Below are positions 20,801 through 31,160 of a DNA stretch of 64,000 bases, piece after piece. Each line of letters begins with the position of its first letter. Position 1 is the stretch's first letter. The DNA comes from Nitrospinota bacterium (GTDB lineage Bacteria > Nitrospinota > Nitrospinia > Nitrospinales > VA-1): NCBI GenBank assembly GCA_009873655.1, contig WAIB01000008.1, forward strand, positions 21,655 through 85,654, given 5' to 3'. Below the pieces are notes generated by a model. The model did no database searches. It was given only the letters and a program-made list of their open reading frames with translations, and was not told where the DNA came from. The position numbers were made by a program, and so were the translations under genes.

Positions 20801-21303
20801 TCCCCTTCCCGTGGATCAGGGTTTTCCAACACGGTATCGGTTTGGTTCTTGCGAAAGTTTTTCAGCGCGGTTTTGATTTCCGGATATTTGTTGGCGAGGA
20901 TACTTGCCGCCAGCAGGGCCGCGTTGACGGCTCCCGCGCGGCCTATCGCCAAAGTTCCAACAGGGATTCCAGCCGGCATTTGAACGATGGAAAGCAGGGA
21001 GTCCATTCCACTCAGCGCTTTCGATTGCACCGGAACACCCAGTACGGGCAGGGAGGTTTTAGAGGCCATCATGCCCGGCAAATGCGCCGCGCCTCCGGCA
21101 CCCGCAATGATGACTTCGGCTCCATCCTGCTCCGCGCTTTCAGCGAATTGAAATAACTTGTCGGGAGTACGATGGGCCGACACGACTTCCACCGTATGGG
21201 GCACATCCAGTTGCTTCAGGGTTTCCGCCGCATGGCTCATGGTCTCCCAATCCGATTTGGAGCCCATGATGATGCTTACAAGTGATTTGTTTTCGTTTGT
21301 CAT
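20797..21303 (-). CDS. purE: 5-(carboxyamino)imidazole ribonucleotide mutase
   Basis: [33 protein letters not shown]; start moved from 21348 to an internal Met. Confidence 0.94.
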   Translation of the reverse strand: MTNENKSLVSIIMGSKSDWETMSHAAETLKQLDVPHTVEVVSAHRTPDKLFQFAESAEQDGAEVIIAGAGGAAHLPGMMASKTSLPVLGVPVQSKALSGMDSLLSIVQMPAGIPVGTLAIGRAGAVNAALLAASILANKYPEIKTALKNFRKNQTDTVLENPDPREGE

Positions 21304-21385
21304 GGAAAGGATTTTCTCCTGATTGAAATCCGCAAAATTAAAATTCAAGCGATCTTAAAAAAGATATTATCTCTATTATGAAATT

Positions 21386-22066
21386 TTAAACCGACTTGAC
21401 GGTCAGGTCGGGATGGAGCTGTTCGCGGAGCTGGCCCTGAATGTATTTCAGCGTTCCGCTGGTGGAGGTGGGGCAACTGCCGCAGGCACCCTGGTAATGG
21501 ATGCTGACCTCGTTGCCTTCGATGCCTTTCAGTTCCACACCGCCGCCGTCTTTAGCGAGGTTGGTGCGGATGGATCGGTTGAGCACCATTTCGATGCCCT
21601 GCAGTTTCTTTTCGTCATCCAGCTTCGCGAAATTCACCACGTCGATCTCGCTCAACTGAACTTTTTCTTCGGACTGGTAAACGGTCACCGTATCGTCGAT
21701 GGTTTTCCAGACCCGGTCTTTTAAAGGAACCCAGCTGGTCTTATCGTCTTTCGTCACGGTGACGAAATTTTCCATGACAAACACACTGATGACCCCGGGT
21801 TTTTCAAAAACCGCCGCCGCCATCTTGTCGTCTTTCGCTTCCTCTTTGCTGGCGAACGAAGCGTTGCCGTGATCGAGAATCACCGCGTTGATCACGAACT
21901 GCAAGGCGTTCGGATTCGGCGTCTCGCGGGTGCGAACCACTTTCAAAGCCTTTTTCAGGTTGGCCTTGGCTTTCGGCTTGGGTTTGGATTTCGCCGCCGT
22001 CTTCTCGTTTAATTTTGCCTGTATGGCAAGAACTTCGCTGATCTTCACAATATTCCTAACGCTCAA
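21386..22066 (-). CDS. NifU-like / Nfu-family Fe-S scaffold (Nfu_N + NifU C-terminal domain)
   Basis: RTRETPNPNALQF Nfu_N signature; GACGSCPTSTSGTL CxxC. Confidence 0.88.
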   Translation of the reverse strand: MSVRNIVKISEVLAIQAKLNEKTAAKSKPKPKAKANLKKALKVVRTRETPNPNALQFVINAVILDHGNASFASKEEAKDDKMAAAVFEKPGVISVFVMENFVTVTKDDKTSWVPLKDRVWKTIDDTVTVYQSEEKVQLSEIDVVNFAKLDDEKKLQGIEMVLNRSIRTNLAKDGGGVELKGIEGNEVSIHYQGACGSCPTSTSGTLKYIQGQLREQLHPDLTVKSV

Positions 22067-22244
22067 ATTTTCAAGGAAGCACCTATACTAAACTATTCTC
22101 TCGAAATTTCCAACCGGTACGGCCTTTTAATCCACACGTAATTTTTGCTTAACCCCGAGCGAATGCTTCGACATACCCGTTCCGGGTATGAAGGCAAGGG
22201 TTTAATACCACAAGCTCAGCAGGACAAAATTAGTCGACCTGCGG

Positions 22245-23957
22245 TCATTCCGCCCGGGAAGGGACGGCCGAAACAGCAATAGCCCGCTTGCCTCTCAGGG
22301 CCTGCATGCCCTCGTTACCGACAAACAGGGCCAGCCCGATAAGGACGATCGCGGTCAACCCCAGAAACAAATTGGGCTCAGGCGCGGTGATAAACCGGTA
22401 AGCCTGCCAGCTCAGCGCGCCAATGGTGGTGATGACCATGAAAATCGCGGGATAAAGAACATACTGCGTCGGTTTTTTAACCGCCATCAGCCAGGTCGCC
22501 ACCACGAACAGGGCCACCGCCGCGATCAACTGGTTGGTCGCTCCGAAGATGGGCCATATCTTCTGCCAGCCGTCGGTCGCGCCGATCAGGTACGCGACAA
22601 ACACCACGGTGGTGGTCACCACATATTTATTTTTGAAAGCGGGAACCTTGCCGCCCACCGATTCCTGAACCAGAAACCGGGTGATGCGCACGGCGGTATC
22701 GAGTGTCGTCAATACAAAAGTATTCAAAGCCAGAACCGCGATCATGGACGCGAAAGTAAAACTCAGGAAAGGCAACATCTGGTTGACGATGTTTCCGAAA
22801 CCATTCCCGAAGGCGAGGATCCACCCGCCCGACTTCAGGGTCTCGCGGAAACCGAGTTGCGCCATGTCGATTCCACTGCCCTGCGGCGCCACCCAGTAAA
22901 GTCCTCCCCCTACCAGCAATACGGTGACCACCGCGACCACGCCTTCGGAAAGCATGCCGCCGTAGCTGATCGCCTTTCCCTGCGTTTCCGTTGCCAGTTG
23001 TTTGGAAGTGGTTCCCCCTGCCACAAGCGAGTGGAACCCGGAGACCGCACCGCAAGCCACCAGCACAAACAGCATGGGCCACACCGGCCCCTGCCCTTCC
23101 GACATCGCGCCTCTCCATGCGGGCGTGTTCAATTCGGGACCGACCCATAACAGTCCCATAATTGCCAGCGCCATGGAACCGAACAGGATATAGGTGGAAA
23201 GATAATCACGGGGCTGCAATAAAGTCTGCACAGGTAAAATGGAAGCGACCCCCGCATAAATCATTAAAATGACAAACCAGAAAATCAGGGGGGAGAACCC
23301 CATCACGCCTTCTTCCGGCAAAGGGAGAGGGATTTTGAATCCGATCCATATATTTAAAATGACCGCCAGCACCGCTACTGTTGAGACCATTTGGAGGTTC
23401 ATATTCTTTTTATAAATGCACCAGCCGAGTAGGACGGAAACAGGAATGATCGCGAATGTAGGGAACACCATTTCCGGTTGCGCGATCAACGTTTTAGCCG
23501 CAACCACTCCAAACACGGCAATCACCAGCAGCATCGCCAGTATCAGGAAAATGGCAAACACCGCCTTGGCACGGTAGCCCATGGTGCTTTCCGCAATATC
23601 CGCAATGGAACTGCCGCGGTTGCGGACCGAAACCATCAGGGTCAGGTAGTCATGCACCGCACCGATGAAAACATTACCGAGTAAAATCCAGACCAGGGTG
23701 ATGGCCCAGCCGAAATGGTGCATGGCGATGATGGGTCCGATGACGGGACCGGCGCCGGCTATGGAAGCGAAGTTATGGCCGAATAGAACCAGGGGTTTGC
23801 TGGGGACGTAATCGACACCGTCATTTTGTTCTACCGCCGGTGTGGCTTGTCCCCCATCGGGCTGGATCAGTTCATTGTCCAGCCGCCCGGCATAAAAACG
23901 GTAGCCTGCGAAATAGAAAAACAGACAGGCGAATGTAAGTATGGCAATACTCAGCAT
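22245..23957 (-). CDS. cstA: carbon starvation protein CstA family
   Basis: HNFASIAGAGPVIGPIIA; HDYLTLMVSVRNRGSSIADI; FHSLVAGGTTSKQL. Confidence 0.93.
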   Translation of the reverse strand: MLSIAILTFACLFFYFAGYRFYAGRLDNELIQPDGGQATPAVEQNDGVDYVPSKPLVLFGHNFASIAGAGPVIGPIIAMHHFGWAITLVWILLGNVFIGAVHDYLTLMVSVRNRGSSIADIAESTMGYRAKAVFAIFLILAMLLVIAVFGVVAAKTLIAQPEMVFPTFAIIPVSVLLGWCIYKKNMNLQMVSTVAVLAVILNIWIGFKIPLPLPEEGVMGFSPLIFWFVILMIYAGVASILPVQTLLQPRDYLSTYILFGSMALAIMGLLWVGPELNTPAWRGAMSEGQGPVWPMLFVLVACGAVSGFHSLVAGGTTSKQLATETQGKAISYGGMLSEGVVAVVTVLLVGGGLYWVAPQGSGIDMAQLGFRETLKSGGWILAFGNGFGNIVNQMLPFLSFTFASMIAVLALNTFVLTTLDTAVRITRFLVQESVGGKVPAFKNKYVVTTTVVFVAYLIGATDGWQKIWPIFGATNQLIAAVALFVVATWLMAVKKPTQYVLYPAIFMVITTIGALSWQAYRFITAPEPNLFLGLTAIVLIGLALFVGNEGMQALRGKRAIAVSAVPSRAE

Positions 23958-24044
23958 GGGGGCCTTAAACAGGTTGAATAATATCTTACTATATTATACC
24001 CGCTTGACCGCGGGCTATCAGCGTATTTTTGGGAGAAGTTGGGG

Positions 24045-25340
24045 TCAGGAGTTGAACAACCGCCCGAGTTCGATGGTATCTTCCCGGTCGGGTCCCGTAG
24101 AAACGATGAGGAATGGGGTTTCCAGCAGGTCGCTTAGGTGTTTGACATAGTCTTTGGCTTTTTGGGGCAACTCATCAAAATCCCGGATTCCCGCCGTTTT
24201 CTGCATCCACCCTTCGTGCTCGGTGTAAACCGGTTCGCAACTTTCAAGGACCTTCGGGTCGGCGGGCATATCTGCATAGACTTTTCCTTCAAATTTGTAC
24301 CCGGTGCAAACCTTAATGGTTTTGAATCCATCCAGCACATCTATTTTGGTCAGGATCAACGCTTCAATACCATTAATCTTGATAGCATACCTTGCGACCA
24401 TGGCATCAAACCATCCGCATCTTCTTGGCCGTCCAGTCGTTGCGCCAAACTCATGCCCCACCTTCCCGAGCTGCTCACCATCTTTATCAAACAACTCGGT
24501 TGGAAAAGGCCCTTCGCCCACCCGCGTGGTATAAGCTTTCATCACCCCAAGTACCCGGTCTATTTTTGTGGGTGGAATACCGAGACCCGTACAAGCTCCC
24601 CCTGCAGAAGAATTGGAAGAAGTCACAAAGGGATAAGTTCCGTGATCGACATCCAGCATGGTGCCCTGGGCTCCTTCGCATAGAATTTTTTTATCCCGGG
24701 AGATGAGGTTATTCATCAAAACATGGGTATCATCCAGGTATTTCAAGACCACTTCCCTGAAAACCATCAAATCGGAATACAGGGCATCCAACTCTGAAAG
24801 CTCCTTCCCATAAAGGCTTTTAAGGACAAGGCTTTTTTCTTCATGATTGGCTTCGAGACGGCTTCGAAGAAATTTTTCATCCCTCAAGTCACAGGTCCGG
24901 ATCCCGGTACGGGCAATTTTATCTGCATAAGAAGGCCCAATGCCGCGTCCGGTGGTGCCGATTTTTTGAAATTTCCCGTCGCCTTTTTCACGGCCCTGAT
25001 CGCTCACCCCGTGGTAGGGCATGATGATATTCGCGCGGTCACTGATGACAAGCCTGCCCTCCAGCTCGATGTTGACCTCTTCCAGTTGGCGCATTTCATC
25101 CTGCAATGCCATCGGGTCAACGACAACCCCATTGCCGATCACGCAAAGCTTACCTTTATGAAAAATTCCCGAGGGGATAAGATGGAGAACAAACTCTGTC
25201 TCGCCAAAACAAATGGTGTGCCCTGCGTTGTGGCCTCCCTGATAACGGGCAACCACATCCACATTCTCGGCAAAGAGATCGATGATCTTACCCTTGCCTT
25301 CATCACCCCACTGCATTCCTACGACGACCGCAACCGGCAT
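24045..25340 (-). CDS. purA: adenylosuccinate synthetase
   Basis: GMQWGDEGKGKIIDL; QGGHNAGHT; CEGAQGTMLDVDHGTYPFVTSS. Confidence 0.97.
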   Translation of the reverse strand: MPVAVVVGMQWGDEGKGKIIDLFAENVDVVARYQGGHNAGHTICFGETEFVLHLIPSGIFHKGKLCVIGNGVVVDPMALQDEMRQLEEVNIELEGRLVISDRANIIMPYHGVSDQGREKGDGKFQKIGTTGRGIGPSYADKIARTGIRTCDLRDEKFLRSRLEANHEEKSLVLKSLYGKELSELDALYSDLMVFREVVLKYLDDTHVLMNNLISRDKKILCEGAQGTMLDVDHGTYPFVTSSNSSAGGACTGLGIPPTKIDRVLGVMKAYTTRVGEGPFPTELFDKDGEQLGKVGHEFGATTGRPRRCGWFDAMVARYAIKINGIEALILTKIDVLDGFKTIKVCTGYKFEGKVYADMPADPKVLESCEPVYTEHEGWMQKTAGIRDFDELPQKAKDYVKHLSDLLETPFLIVSTGPDREDTIELGRLFNS

Positions 25341-25556
25341 TAACCCCTCCTGAAAAAATTCAAAAAGCCCAAAAAGTTTGAGGCCAGCCCGGTATTATGC
25401 TTACCCCTCTCCCCCTTGTCAAGTTACCAGGCGCAGGGCCAAAAAGTCACAGCCTCATCTGCAAAAAAATCAATGCGGTATTTCACAAGAAAAGGATTTA
25501 AAAGAAATAATTTTCAAAAGCCCGGGCACATGTGTATCGACATAAAAGCCGTGACC

Positions 25557-25608
25557 TTTTGGCCGTACGCCGAGTGGTTTTTATTGCCCCCACGGCTAGT
25601 GGCTAGTG
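25557..25608 (-). repeat. two units of the ~25-nt repeat family, overlapping the stop codon of the upstream gene
   Basis: Minus strand CACTAGCCACTAGCCGTGGGGGCAATAAAAACCACTCGGCGTACGGCCAAAAGG matches units at 19210-19307. Confidence 0.8.
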
Positions 25609-26010
25609 CTTGAATTTTTTGAGGAAGGATTTAATGGTGTCTATTTTTATCATCGGGCCAATATCGATGCCGGGACAAAATCCGCCCACCAGTTTCCACA
25701 TATTTTTGGAATCCATATTCTCCCGCCAGAAAGGGTAGGCCTGGCACTGCTTGGGTTTCGCCTCGTGAATTCCGCATCCTTTATCCGTTAAAAATTCACA
25801 GGGCGAGCCGTCTTCCCCCACTTCCAGGACCCATTCCCCATCGTCCCGGACCAGAAAGGCCTTCTTGAACTCTGCAGGAGAAATGCCGAGATAATCGGCT
25901 GCGTTCCGTATATCGTTACGGTCGAAATGCACGATTCCGGGTTTGGTGCAGCACTTGAAACAATCGGGCTGGCATTCAAACCGCAGCGGTTCTTTTTCCC
26001 ACCACTTCAT
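25603..26010 (-). CDS. YkgJ-family cysteine cluster protein
   Basis: CQPDCFKCCTKPG ... CEFLTDKGCGIHEAKPKQCQAYPFW. Confidence 0.88.
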   Translation of the reverse strand: MKWWEKEPLRFECQPDCFKCCTKPGIVHFDRNDIRNAADYLGISPAEFKKAFLVRDDGEWVLEVGEDGSPCEFLTDKGCGIHEAKPKQCQAYPFWRENMDSKNMWKLVGGFCPGIDIGPMIKIDTIKSFLKKFKH

Positions 26011-26236
26011 ACGGAGAACCTCCGTTGGTAGATTGCAATATCATTATCTGCGAGCAATAGTATTCTCGGCTCAACAAGCCATGGGGAAATGCCTCCCATG
26101 CTAATGGGCGGATAACCTCCGCCAGCGTGACGCTGGACTCAACTAGAAATTATTTTCCTTCCCGCAACACACTTGTTATCTCGGCCCAGCCAGCTTTTGA
26201 AAATTGCCTCACATGCAAATGTGTAAAGAGAAGAAA

Positions 26237-27391
26237 TTAAAAAATAACCAGATCGTCGCGGTGAATGACCTCTTCGTAAAAGGATTCGCCAATTGATTTT
26301 TTAATAGCGGAAGTTTTCATTCCCTTGATTTGCTGAAGGTCACGGGAATTGTAATTGACGAGACCGCGGCCGATTTCCTTACCTTCTTCATCGAGGATTT
26401 TAACGGCCTTTCCAAATTCGAATTCGCCCTGGATTTTTTTCAGTCCCGCGGGAAGCAGACTTTTACCCCTTTCAACCAGGGCTTTACGCGCGCCTTCGTC
26501 AACAACAAGAACACCTGCCGGCTTAAGCGTATGCGCGATCCAGTGTTTGCGGTCGCGAATCTTTCCCTTGCCTGACCAGAACAAGGTACCGACCTCTTTT
26601 CCGGAAAAAATATTTTCCAGGACTTTTTCATCCAATCCATTCACCACAAGGGTAGGAATACCAAAACTCATGGTCTTTTTCGCGGCGAGGACCTTGGTGT
26701 ACATGCCTCCCACGGTCAGCCTGTTATTACTCTTTCCCGCGGTGCGCTCAATCTCTTCATTCACGCGCCCGACATGGGAAATCAATTCCGCTTTTTCGCC
26801 TTTGATTTTTGAAGAAGGGTCCCGGTTAAACAGTCCTTCCACATCGGAAAGAATGATCAAAAGTTGTGCGTCCACCAGGCAGGCAACCGTTGCGGAAAGA
26901 GTGTCATTGTCACCAATCTTGATCTCTTCGACGGTAACGGAATCGTTCTCATTGATAATGGGAATGACATTCCGCTCCAGAAGAGCTTCAATGGTATGTT
27001 TTGCATTTAAATAACGGCGACGGTTACCGAGGTCGTCGTGACTCAATAAGATTTGCGCCACCTTGATATCTTTTTTCTCAAAGGCCTTTTCATAAGTGTG
27101 CATGAGAAAGCTCTGGCCGATTGCGGCACAGGCCTGCTTTTCCGGAATGGAAAGATCGGCCCGGTTCACCCCCAACCTTTCGCGACCGGCCATAATCGCT
27201 CCCGAGGATACCAGCACCACATCGTAGCCCTTGTCCTGAATCAGTTTGATTTTGCGGGCGTAATGCCTCACCCAGTCTTTGCTCAAACCACATTCCAGGG
27301 AGGATCGGCCTTTATCCCGGTTAGAGATAACACTGCTGCCGATTTTAATCACCACACGCTTTATATTTTTTAATATTTCCTGCCGAATCAT
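26237..27391 (-). CDS. proB: glutamate 5-kinase
   Basis: VVIKIGSSVIS; VSSGAIMAGRERLG; NENDSVTVEEIKIGDNDTLSA; C-terminal PUA domain. Confidence 0.95.
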   Translation of the reverse strand: MIRQEILKNIKRVVIKIGSSVISNRDKGRSSLECGLSKDWVRHYARKIKLIQDKGYDVVLVSSGAIMAGRERLGVNRADLSIPEKQACAAIGQSFLMHTYEKAFEKKDIKVAQILLSHDDLGNRRRYLNAKHTIEALLERNVIPIINENDSVTVEEIKIGDNDTLSATVACLVDAQLLIILSDVEGLFNRDPSSKIKGEKAELISHVGRVNEEIERTAGKSNNRLTVGGMYTKVLAAKKTMSFGIPTLVVNGLDEKVLENIFSGKEVGTLFWSGKGKIRDRKHWIAHTLKPAGVLVVDEGARKALVERGKSLLPAGLKKIQGEFEFGKAVKILDEEGKEIGRGLVNYNSRDLQQIKGMKTSAIKKSIGESFYEEVIHRDDLVIF

Positions 27392-27437
27392 GAAAGTATA
27401 AAAACCATCCGCTTTAAAGATAAAGATTCAATGTAGC

Positions 27438-28295
27438 CTAAATTTTCTGTGAGGTCATGGGAATTTTGAGGGTTTCGGTAATAAATTCATCAAGGGCTTT
27501 ATAATAATCGCGTCCCCCCATGATATAGGTATCATTATGTCCCGCACCTTCGATGGTATAAAAAAATTTAGGATCCGCCGCGGCATCATAAAGTTTTTTT
27601 CCAAGATCGAAGGGAACGATTTCATCCCTGTTGCCGTGAAGAAATAATTTGGGAAGAGTGATATCTGGCACTTTGTTAACAGCATCCAGCTTTGAACGAA
27701 TGGCCCATCCTAATGGAATCAGGGGGGAAATTTTTCTGGACATGTCTGATGCGGAGGTAAAAACCGATTCAAGGATCAACCCGCGCGCGGGTTTGTGGAG
27801 GGCCGTTTCCACGGCGCAAATCCCTCCCAGGGAGCGGCCAAAAAGAAAAAGGGAGTCGACCGAGACGCCTTCTATTTCCAGAATCCGGTTATAGGCCGCC
27901 AGGGAGTCCAAATAAATTCCTTCTTCATCGGGCTCTCCCTCGCTTTTCCCGTAGCCGCGATAATCAAAAATAAAAATATTGAGATTGAGCGGGAGCAATC
28001 GCTGAATATTGTCGAGACGGTGACTCAGGTTTCCCGCATTGCCATGAAACCACAACAGGGTAGCCCTGGCCTGGGGAGAACCAACAAACCAGCCATGAAG
28101 CTTTTTCCCGTCTTTAGACTGGAAATTAATATCCTGGACCTCCAATCCCATCGAGGCCGGATCCCAATAACCCTCCGGAAATTTTGAAGGATGAAAAATA
28201 ATTTTTTTTTCACAACTCACTAACAGCACGGCATAAAGAACCATCAAAACCGCCATGACCCCGAGGGAATGAAAAATCGTCATTACGGCTTTCAC
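27438..28295 (-). CDS. alpha/beta hydrolase (BEM46-like)
   Basis: FHGNAGNLSHR; DYRGYGKSEG; LFGRSLGG. Confidence 0.88.
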   Translation of the reverse strand: MKAVMTIFHSLGVMAVLMVLYAVLLVSCEKKIIFHPSKFPEGYWDPASMGLEVQDINFQSKDGKKLHGWFVGSPQARATLLWFHGNAGNLSHRLDNIQRLLPLNLNIFIFDYRGYGKSEGEPDEEGIYLDSLAAYNRILEIEGVSVDSLFLFGRSLGGICAVETALHKPARGLILESVFTSASDMSRKISPLIPLGWAIRSKLDAVNKVPDITLPKLFLHGNRDEIVPFDLGKKLYDAAADPKFFYTIEGAGHNDTYIMGGRDYYKALDEFITETLKIPMTSQKI

Positions 28296-29593
28296 TTTTC
28301 CGGAGAGGATGTTTTTTTGACTTTTATCTTAAGCCCTTCCACGGCTTCAACACTCACCTCTTCGCCTTCCTTTATTTCTCCTTCGCATTCCGCTTCCCAT
28401 AATTCTCCATGCACCAGAACCCGTCCATGAGGATTCAAAGTCTCCTTCACAAATCCTGTTTCCCCCAGCATGCCCTCCGCTCCACCCTGTTTTTTCAGGC
28501 TCAGGGTTCGAGTCGCAAAAACAATAATCCCGATTGAACAAGCAATTGCAATTCCCATGGTCGGATAAAGAACCGTGCGTGAAATCTGCATCGCGGGGTC
28601 ATCGCTGTCTATCAACATGGTAGACCCTAAAAATATCGAGACCACTCCCGCAAGGGACAAAAGGCCGTAACTCATCACCCCGATTTCAGCAACAAAAAAC
28701 AGGGCCCCGAGTAAAATCAACAGCAAACCTGCATAATCAATGGGAAGGGTCTGCATTGCATAAAGTGCCAGCACCATACTGACGGCACCAATCACCCCCG
28801 GAAAGATCAGTCCCGGATTCGACAACTCAAAATAAAGGCCCACCATCCCGATCATCATAAGCATGTAGGCCACGTTTGGGTTGGAAATGATATCCAGCAT
28901 TTTTTGCCTGGCATTCATTTCGTGATATACGATTTCCAGGTCACCGGTCTTCAATTTCACCGGACCCGACGCCACCCGGACTTCCCGTCCATCAACAGCA
29001 AGCGCAAGGGCTTTAATATCGGCAGCAATGAGATCGATTACATTGAGCCGTTTCGCTTCTTCCGCAGAAATCGAAACACTCTTGACCACTGCCAACTCGG
29101 CCCAGTGGCTGTTGCGTTTTCTCAGTTCGGCAAGGGAACGGATGTAAGCCGCGGCATCATTGACCACTTTTTTTTCCATGGTCTTTGCCTGTTCCCCTTC
29201 GCCGCCCCCTCCCATCAAGTTCACGGGATGCGCTGCGCCTATATTGGTGCCGGGGGCCATCGCCGCAATATGAGAAGCGATGGTGATAAATGTTCCTGCG
29301 GAGGCAGCGCGTGATCCGCTGGGGGAAACATAAGAAGCAACCGGGACATGGGAGCTCTGGATTTTTTTTATGATCTGCCGCATGGAAATATCCAGTCCAC
29401 CCGGAGTATCCATATTGAGAACAACCAGGGCCTGATTATCCTGATTGGCTTGATTGATTTCCTGGGAAACAAATTCCGCGACCGCGGGATTGATGGCACC
29501 CGAAATCTTCACCACCACGATCTGGTTTTCTGCAAAGGCCGGGGAAGCCAGCCAGAAAAACCATAACAAAATGAAGGATTTTTTATTCCACAT
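28292..29593 (-). CDS. NfeD-family membrane-bound serine protease (ClpP-like + NfeD)
   Basis: NMDTPGGLDISM; SGSRAASAGTFI; APGTNIGAAHPV; C-terminal NfeD OB domain. Confidence 0.92.
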   Translation of the reverse strand: MWNKKSFILLWFFWLASPAFAENQIVVVKISGAINPAVAEFVSQEINQANQDNQALVVLNMDTPGGLDISMRQIIKKIQSSHVPVASYVSPSGSRAASAGTFITIASHIAAMAPGTNIGAAHPVNLMGGGGEGEQAKTMEKKVVNDAAAYIRSLAELRKRNSHWAELAVVKSVSISAEEAKRLNVIDLIAADIKALALAVDGREVRVASGPVKLKTGDLEIVYHEMNARQKMLDIISNPNVAYMLMMIGMVGLYFELSNPGLIFPGVIGAVSMVLALYAMQTLPIDYAGLLLILLGALFFVAEIGVMSYGLLSLAGVVSIFLGSTMLIDSDDPAMQISRTVLYPTMGIAIACSIGIIVFATRTLSLKKQGGAEGMLGETGFVKETLNPHGRVLVHGELWEAECEGEIKEGEEVSVEAVEGLKIKVKKTSSPEK

Positions 29594-29722
29594 GACAGAA
29601 AACCTCTAATGAAGTTTTGCTTGTTATTATTGTTTCACAGCGCCGAAAGCAAATCAAAGAGGTTTTACCTGAAAATAAATGTTAAACTGATTTTTGTATT
29701 AATTTAACCGCAGGAAGACTGG

Positions 29723-30169
29723 ATGAGCTACAAAACCATATTCATTGTCGACCCCATTCGCAGTGACCGCATACAAATGGCCAAGTTTCTAAGCGAAGAA
29801 ATCTTCACGATCATGAGCTTCGTTTCGATAAATGACTGTTTCAAGCGTCCCGATCTGATTCATTGTGATCTGATCGTTTTCGTCCCTCGCAAAGATAAAA
29901 GCGAAATCAAACACCTGTTCCATATAAAAAAGAAATACCGGCAGATTCCAATCATCCTTCTTTTAAATAACGATTTTCCCGACATCAACCTTGTAGAATT
30001 GACGGACAACGGTTTCGCCTCTCCCTACAAGGCACCGAACAATGAAAAAGTCAGGGAAATCATGCTGGGACTGCTGGCTCCCGATGGTTTGCCTTCGCGG
30101 ACAGAAGTTCCCCATCCCGTTCCCATTGCAGATGAAGTTCAGGCTGCCTTAACCACGAGACCCGAATGA
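29723..30169 (+). CDS. degenerate receiver-like protein
   Basis: [21 protein letters not shown]-terminus resembles a receiver; phosphoacceptor position not Asp. Confidence 0.55.
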   Translation: MSYKTIFIVDPIRSDRIQMAKFLSEEIFTIMSFVSINDCFKRPDLIHCDLIVFVPRKDKSEIKHLFHIKKKYRQIPIILLLNNDFPDINLVELTDNGFASPYKAPNNEKVREIMLGLLAPDGLPSRTEVPHPVPIADEVQAALTTRPE

Positions 30170-31026
30170 GCTCAACACCCAAACTGACTCGACCCATTGC
30201 AGTAGGCCCCTATTCCATAGGCGATCAAAATCCCCTGGCCCTCATTGGCGGGCCTTGTGTGATCGAGTCCGAACAAATTGCAATGGGTATCGCGGAAAAA
30301 CTTAAACGCATTACAACCGATTCAGGGGTTCCATTTATTTTTAAAGCGTCTTACGACAAAGCCAATCGTACTTCCATAAAGTCTTTCCGGGGACCCGGCC
30401 TGGTGAATGGATTAAAAGTTCTGCAAAAAATAAAAACCGAACTGGATCTGCCCGTTTTATCTGACGTCCATAAAGAAGAAGAAGTCGAACCCGCCGCTGA
30501 AGTTCTCGACATCCTGCAAATTCCCGCGTTCCTTTGCCGCCAGACCGACCTGTTGGTTAAAGCGGCAAAAACCGACAAACCCATCAATGTTAAAAAAGGT
30601 CAGTTCCTGGCACCGTGGGATATGAAAAATGTCGTCGTCAAACTTGAAGAAAGCGGCAACAGCAATATTCTTCTCACCGAGCGGGGCGCTACCTTCGGCT
30701 ATAACAATCTGGTGGTGGATATGCGGTCCCTGGTATTGATGCGCGACCACGGCTATCCGGTGGTATTCGATGCAACTCACAGCCTGCAGCAACCCGGTGG
30801 ACAGGGAACTAAAAGCGGCGGACAAAGTGAGATGGTTCCCGATCTCGCCCGCGGTGCGGTTGCGGTGGGTTGCGATGCCCTGTTCATGGAAATCCATCCC
30901 GATCCCAGCCAGGCGCTTTCAGATGGACCCAATATGTTGAAACTCGACCTGGTACCGGATCTTCTGGAACAACTGGTAACACTCGACCAGGTTGTAAAAG
31001 GCAAAACAGCGGTTAAACCAAACTAA
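30166..31026 (+). CDS. kdsA: 3-deoxy-8-phosphooctulonate synthase
   Basis: [48 protein letters not shown]. Confidence 0.96.
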   Translation: MSSTPKLTRPIAVGPYSIGDQNPLALIGGPCVIESEQIAMGIAEKLKRITTDSGVPFIFKASYDKANRTSIKSFRGPGLVNGLKVLQKIKTELDLPVLSDVHKEEEVEPAAEVLDILQIPAFLCRQTDLLVKAAKTDKPINVKKGQFLAPWDMKNVVVKLEESGNSNILLTERGATFGYNNLVVDMRSLVLMRDHGYPVVFDATHSLQQPGGQGTKSGGQSEMVPDLARGAVAVGCDALFMEIHPDPSQALSDGPNMLKLDLVPDLLEQLVTLDQVVKGKTAVKPN

Positions 31027-31053
31027 AAACAAGTATGGAGAAAATTTATTTTT

Positions 31054-31133
31054 CCCCTCAACCTGACCTTCTCCCGCCAGGGGAGAAGGAAATACATCCC
31101 TCTCCCTTGAGGGGAGAGGGGCTGGGTGAGGGT
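31054..31133. repeat. inverted-repeat element related to 19351-19480
   Basis: CCCCTCAACCTGACCTTCTCCCGCCAGGGGAGAAGG...CCTCTCCCTTGAGGGGAGAGG...GGGTGAGGG. Confidence 0.75.
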
Positions 31134-31160
31134 GATTTCAAAATATTTCCATTCACTGAA

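Noticed and set aside
22172-22190. CATACCCG-TTC-CGGGTATG hairpin downstream of cstA as a terminator
   Set aside because: Stem is clean but lacks a T-tract on either strand, so function is unclear
22627-23148. 173-aa minus-strand ORF inside cstA
   Set aside because: Out-of-frame shadow of the well-supported CstA coding sequence
26355-27014. 219-aa plus-strand ORF opposite proB
   Set aside because: Low-complexity Ser/Pro-rich antisense translation
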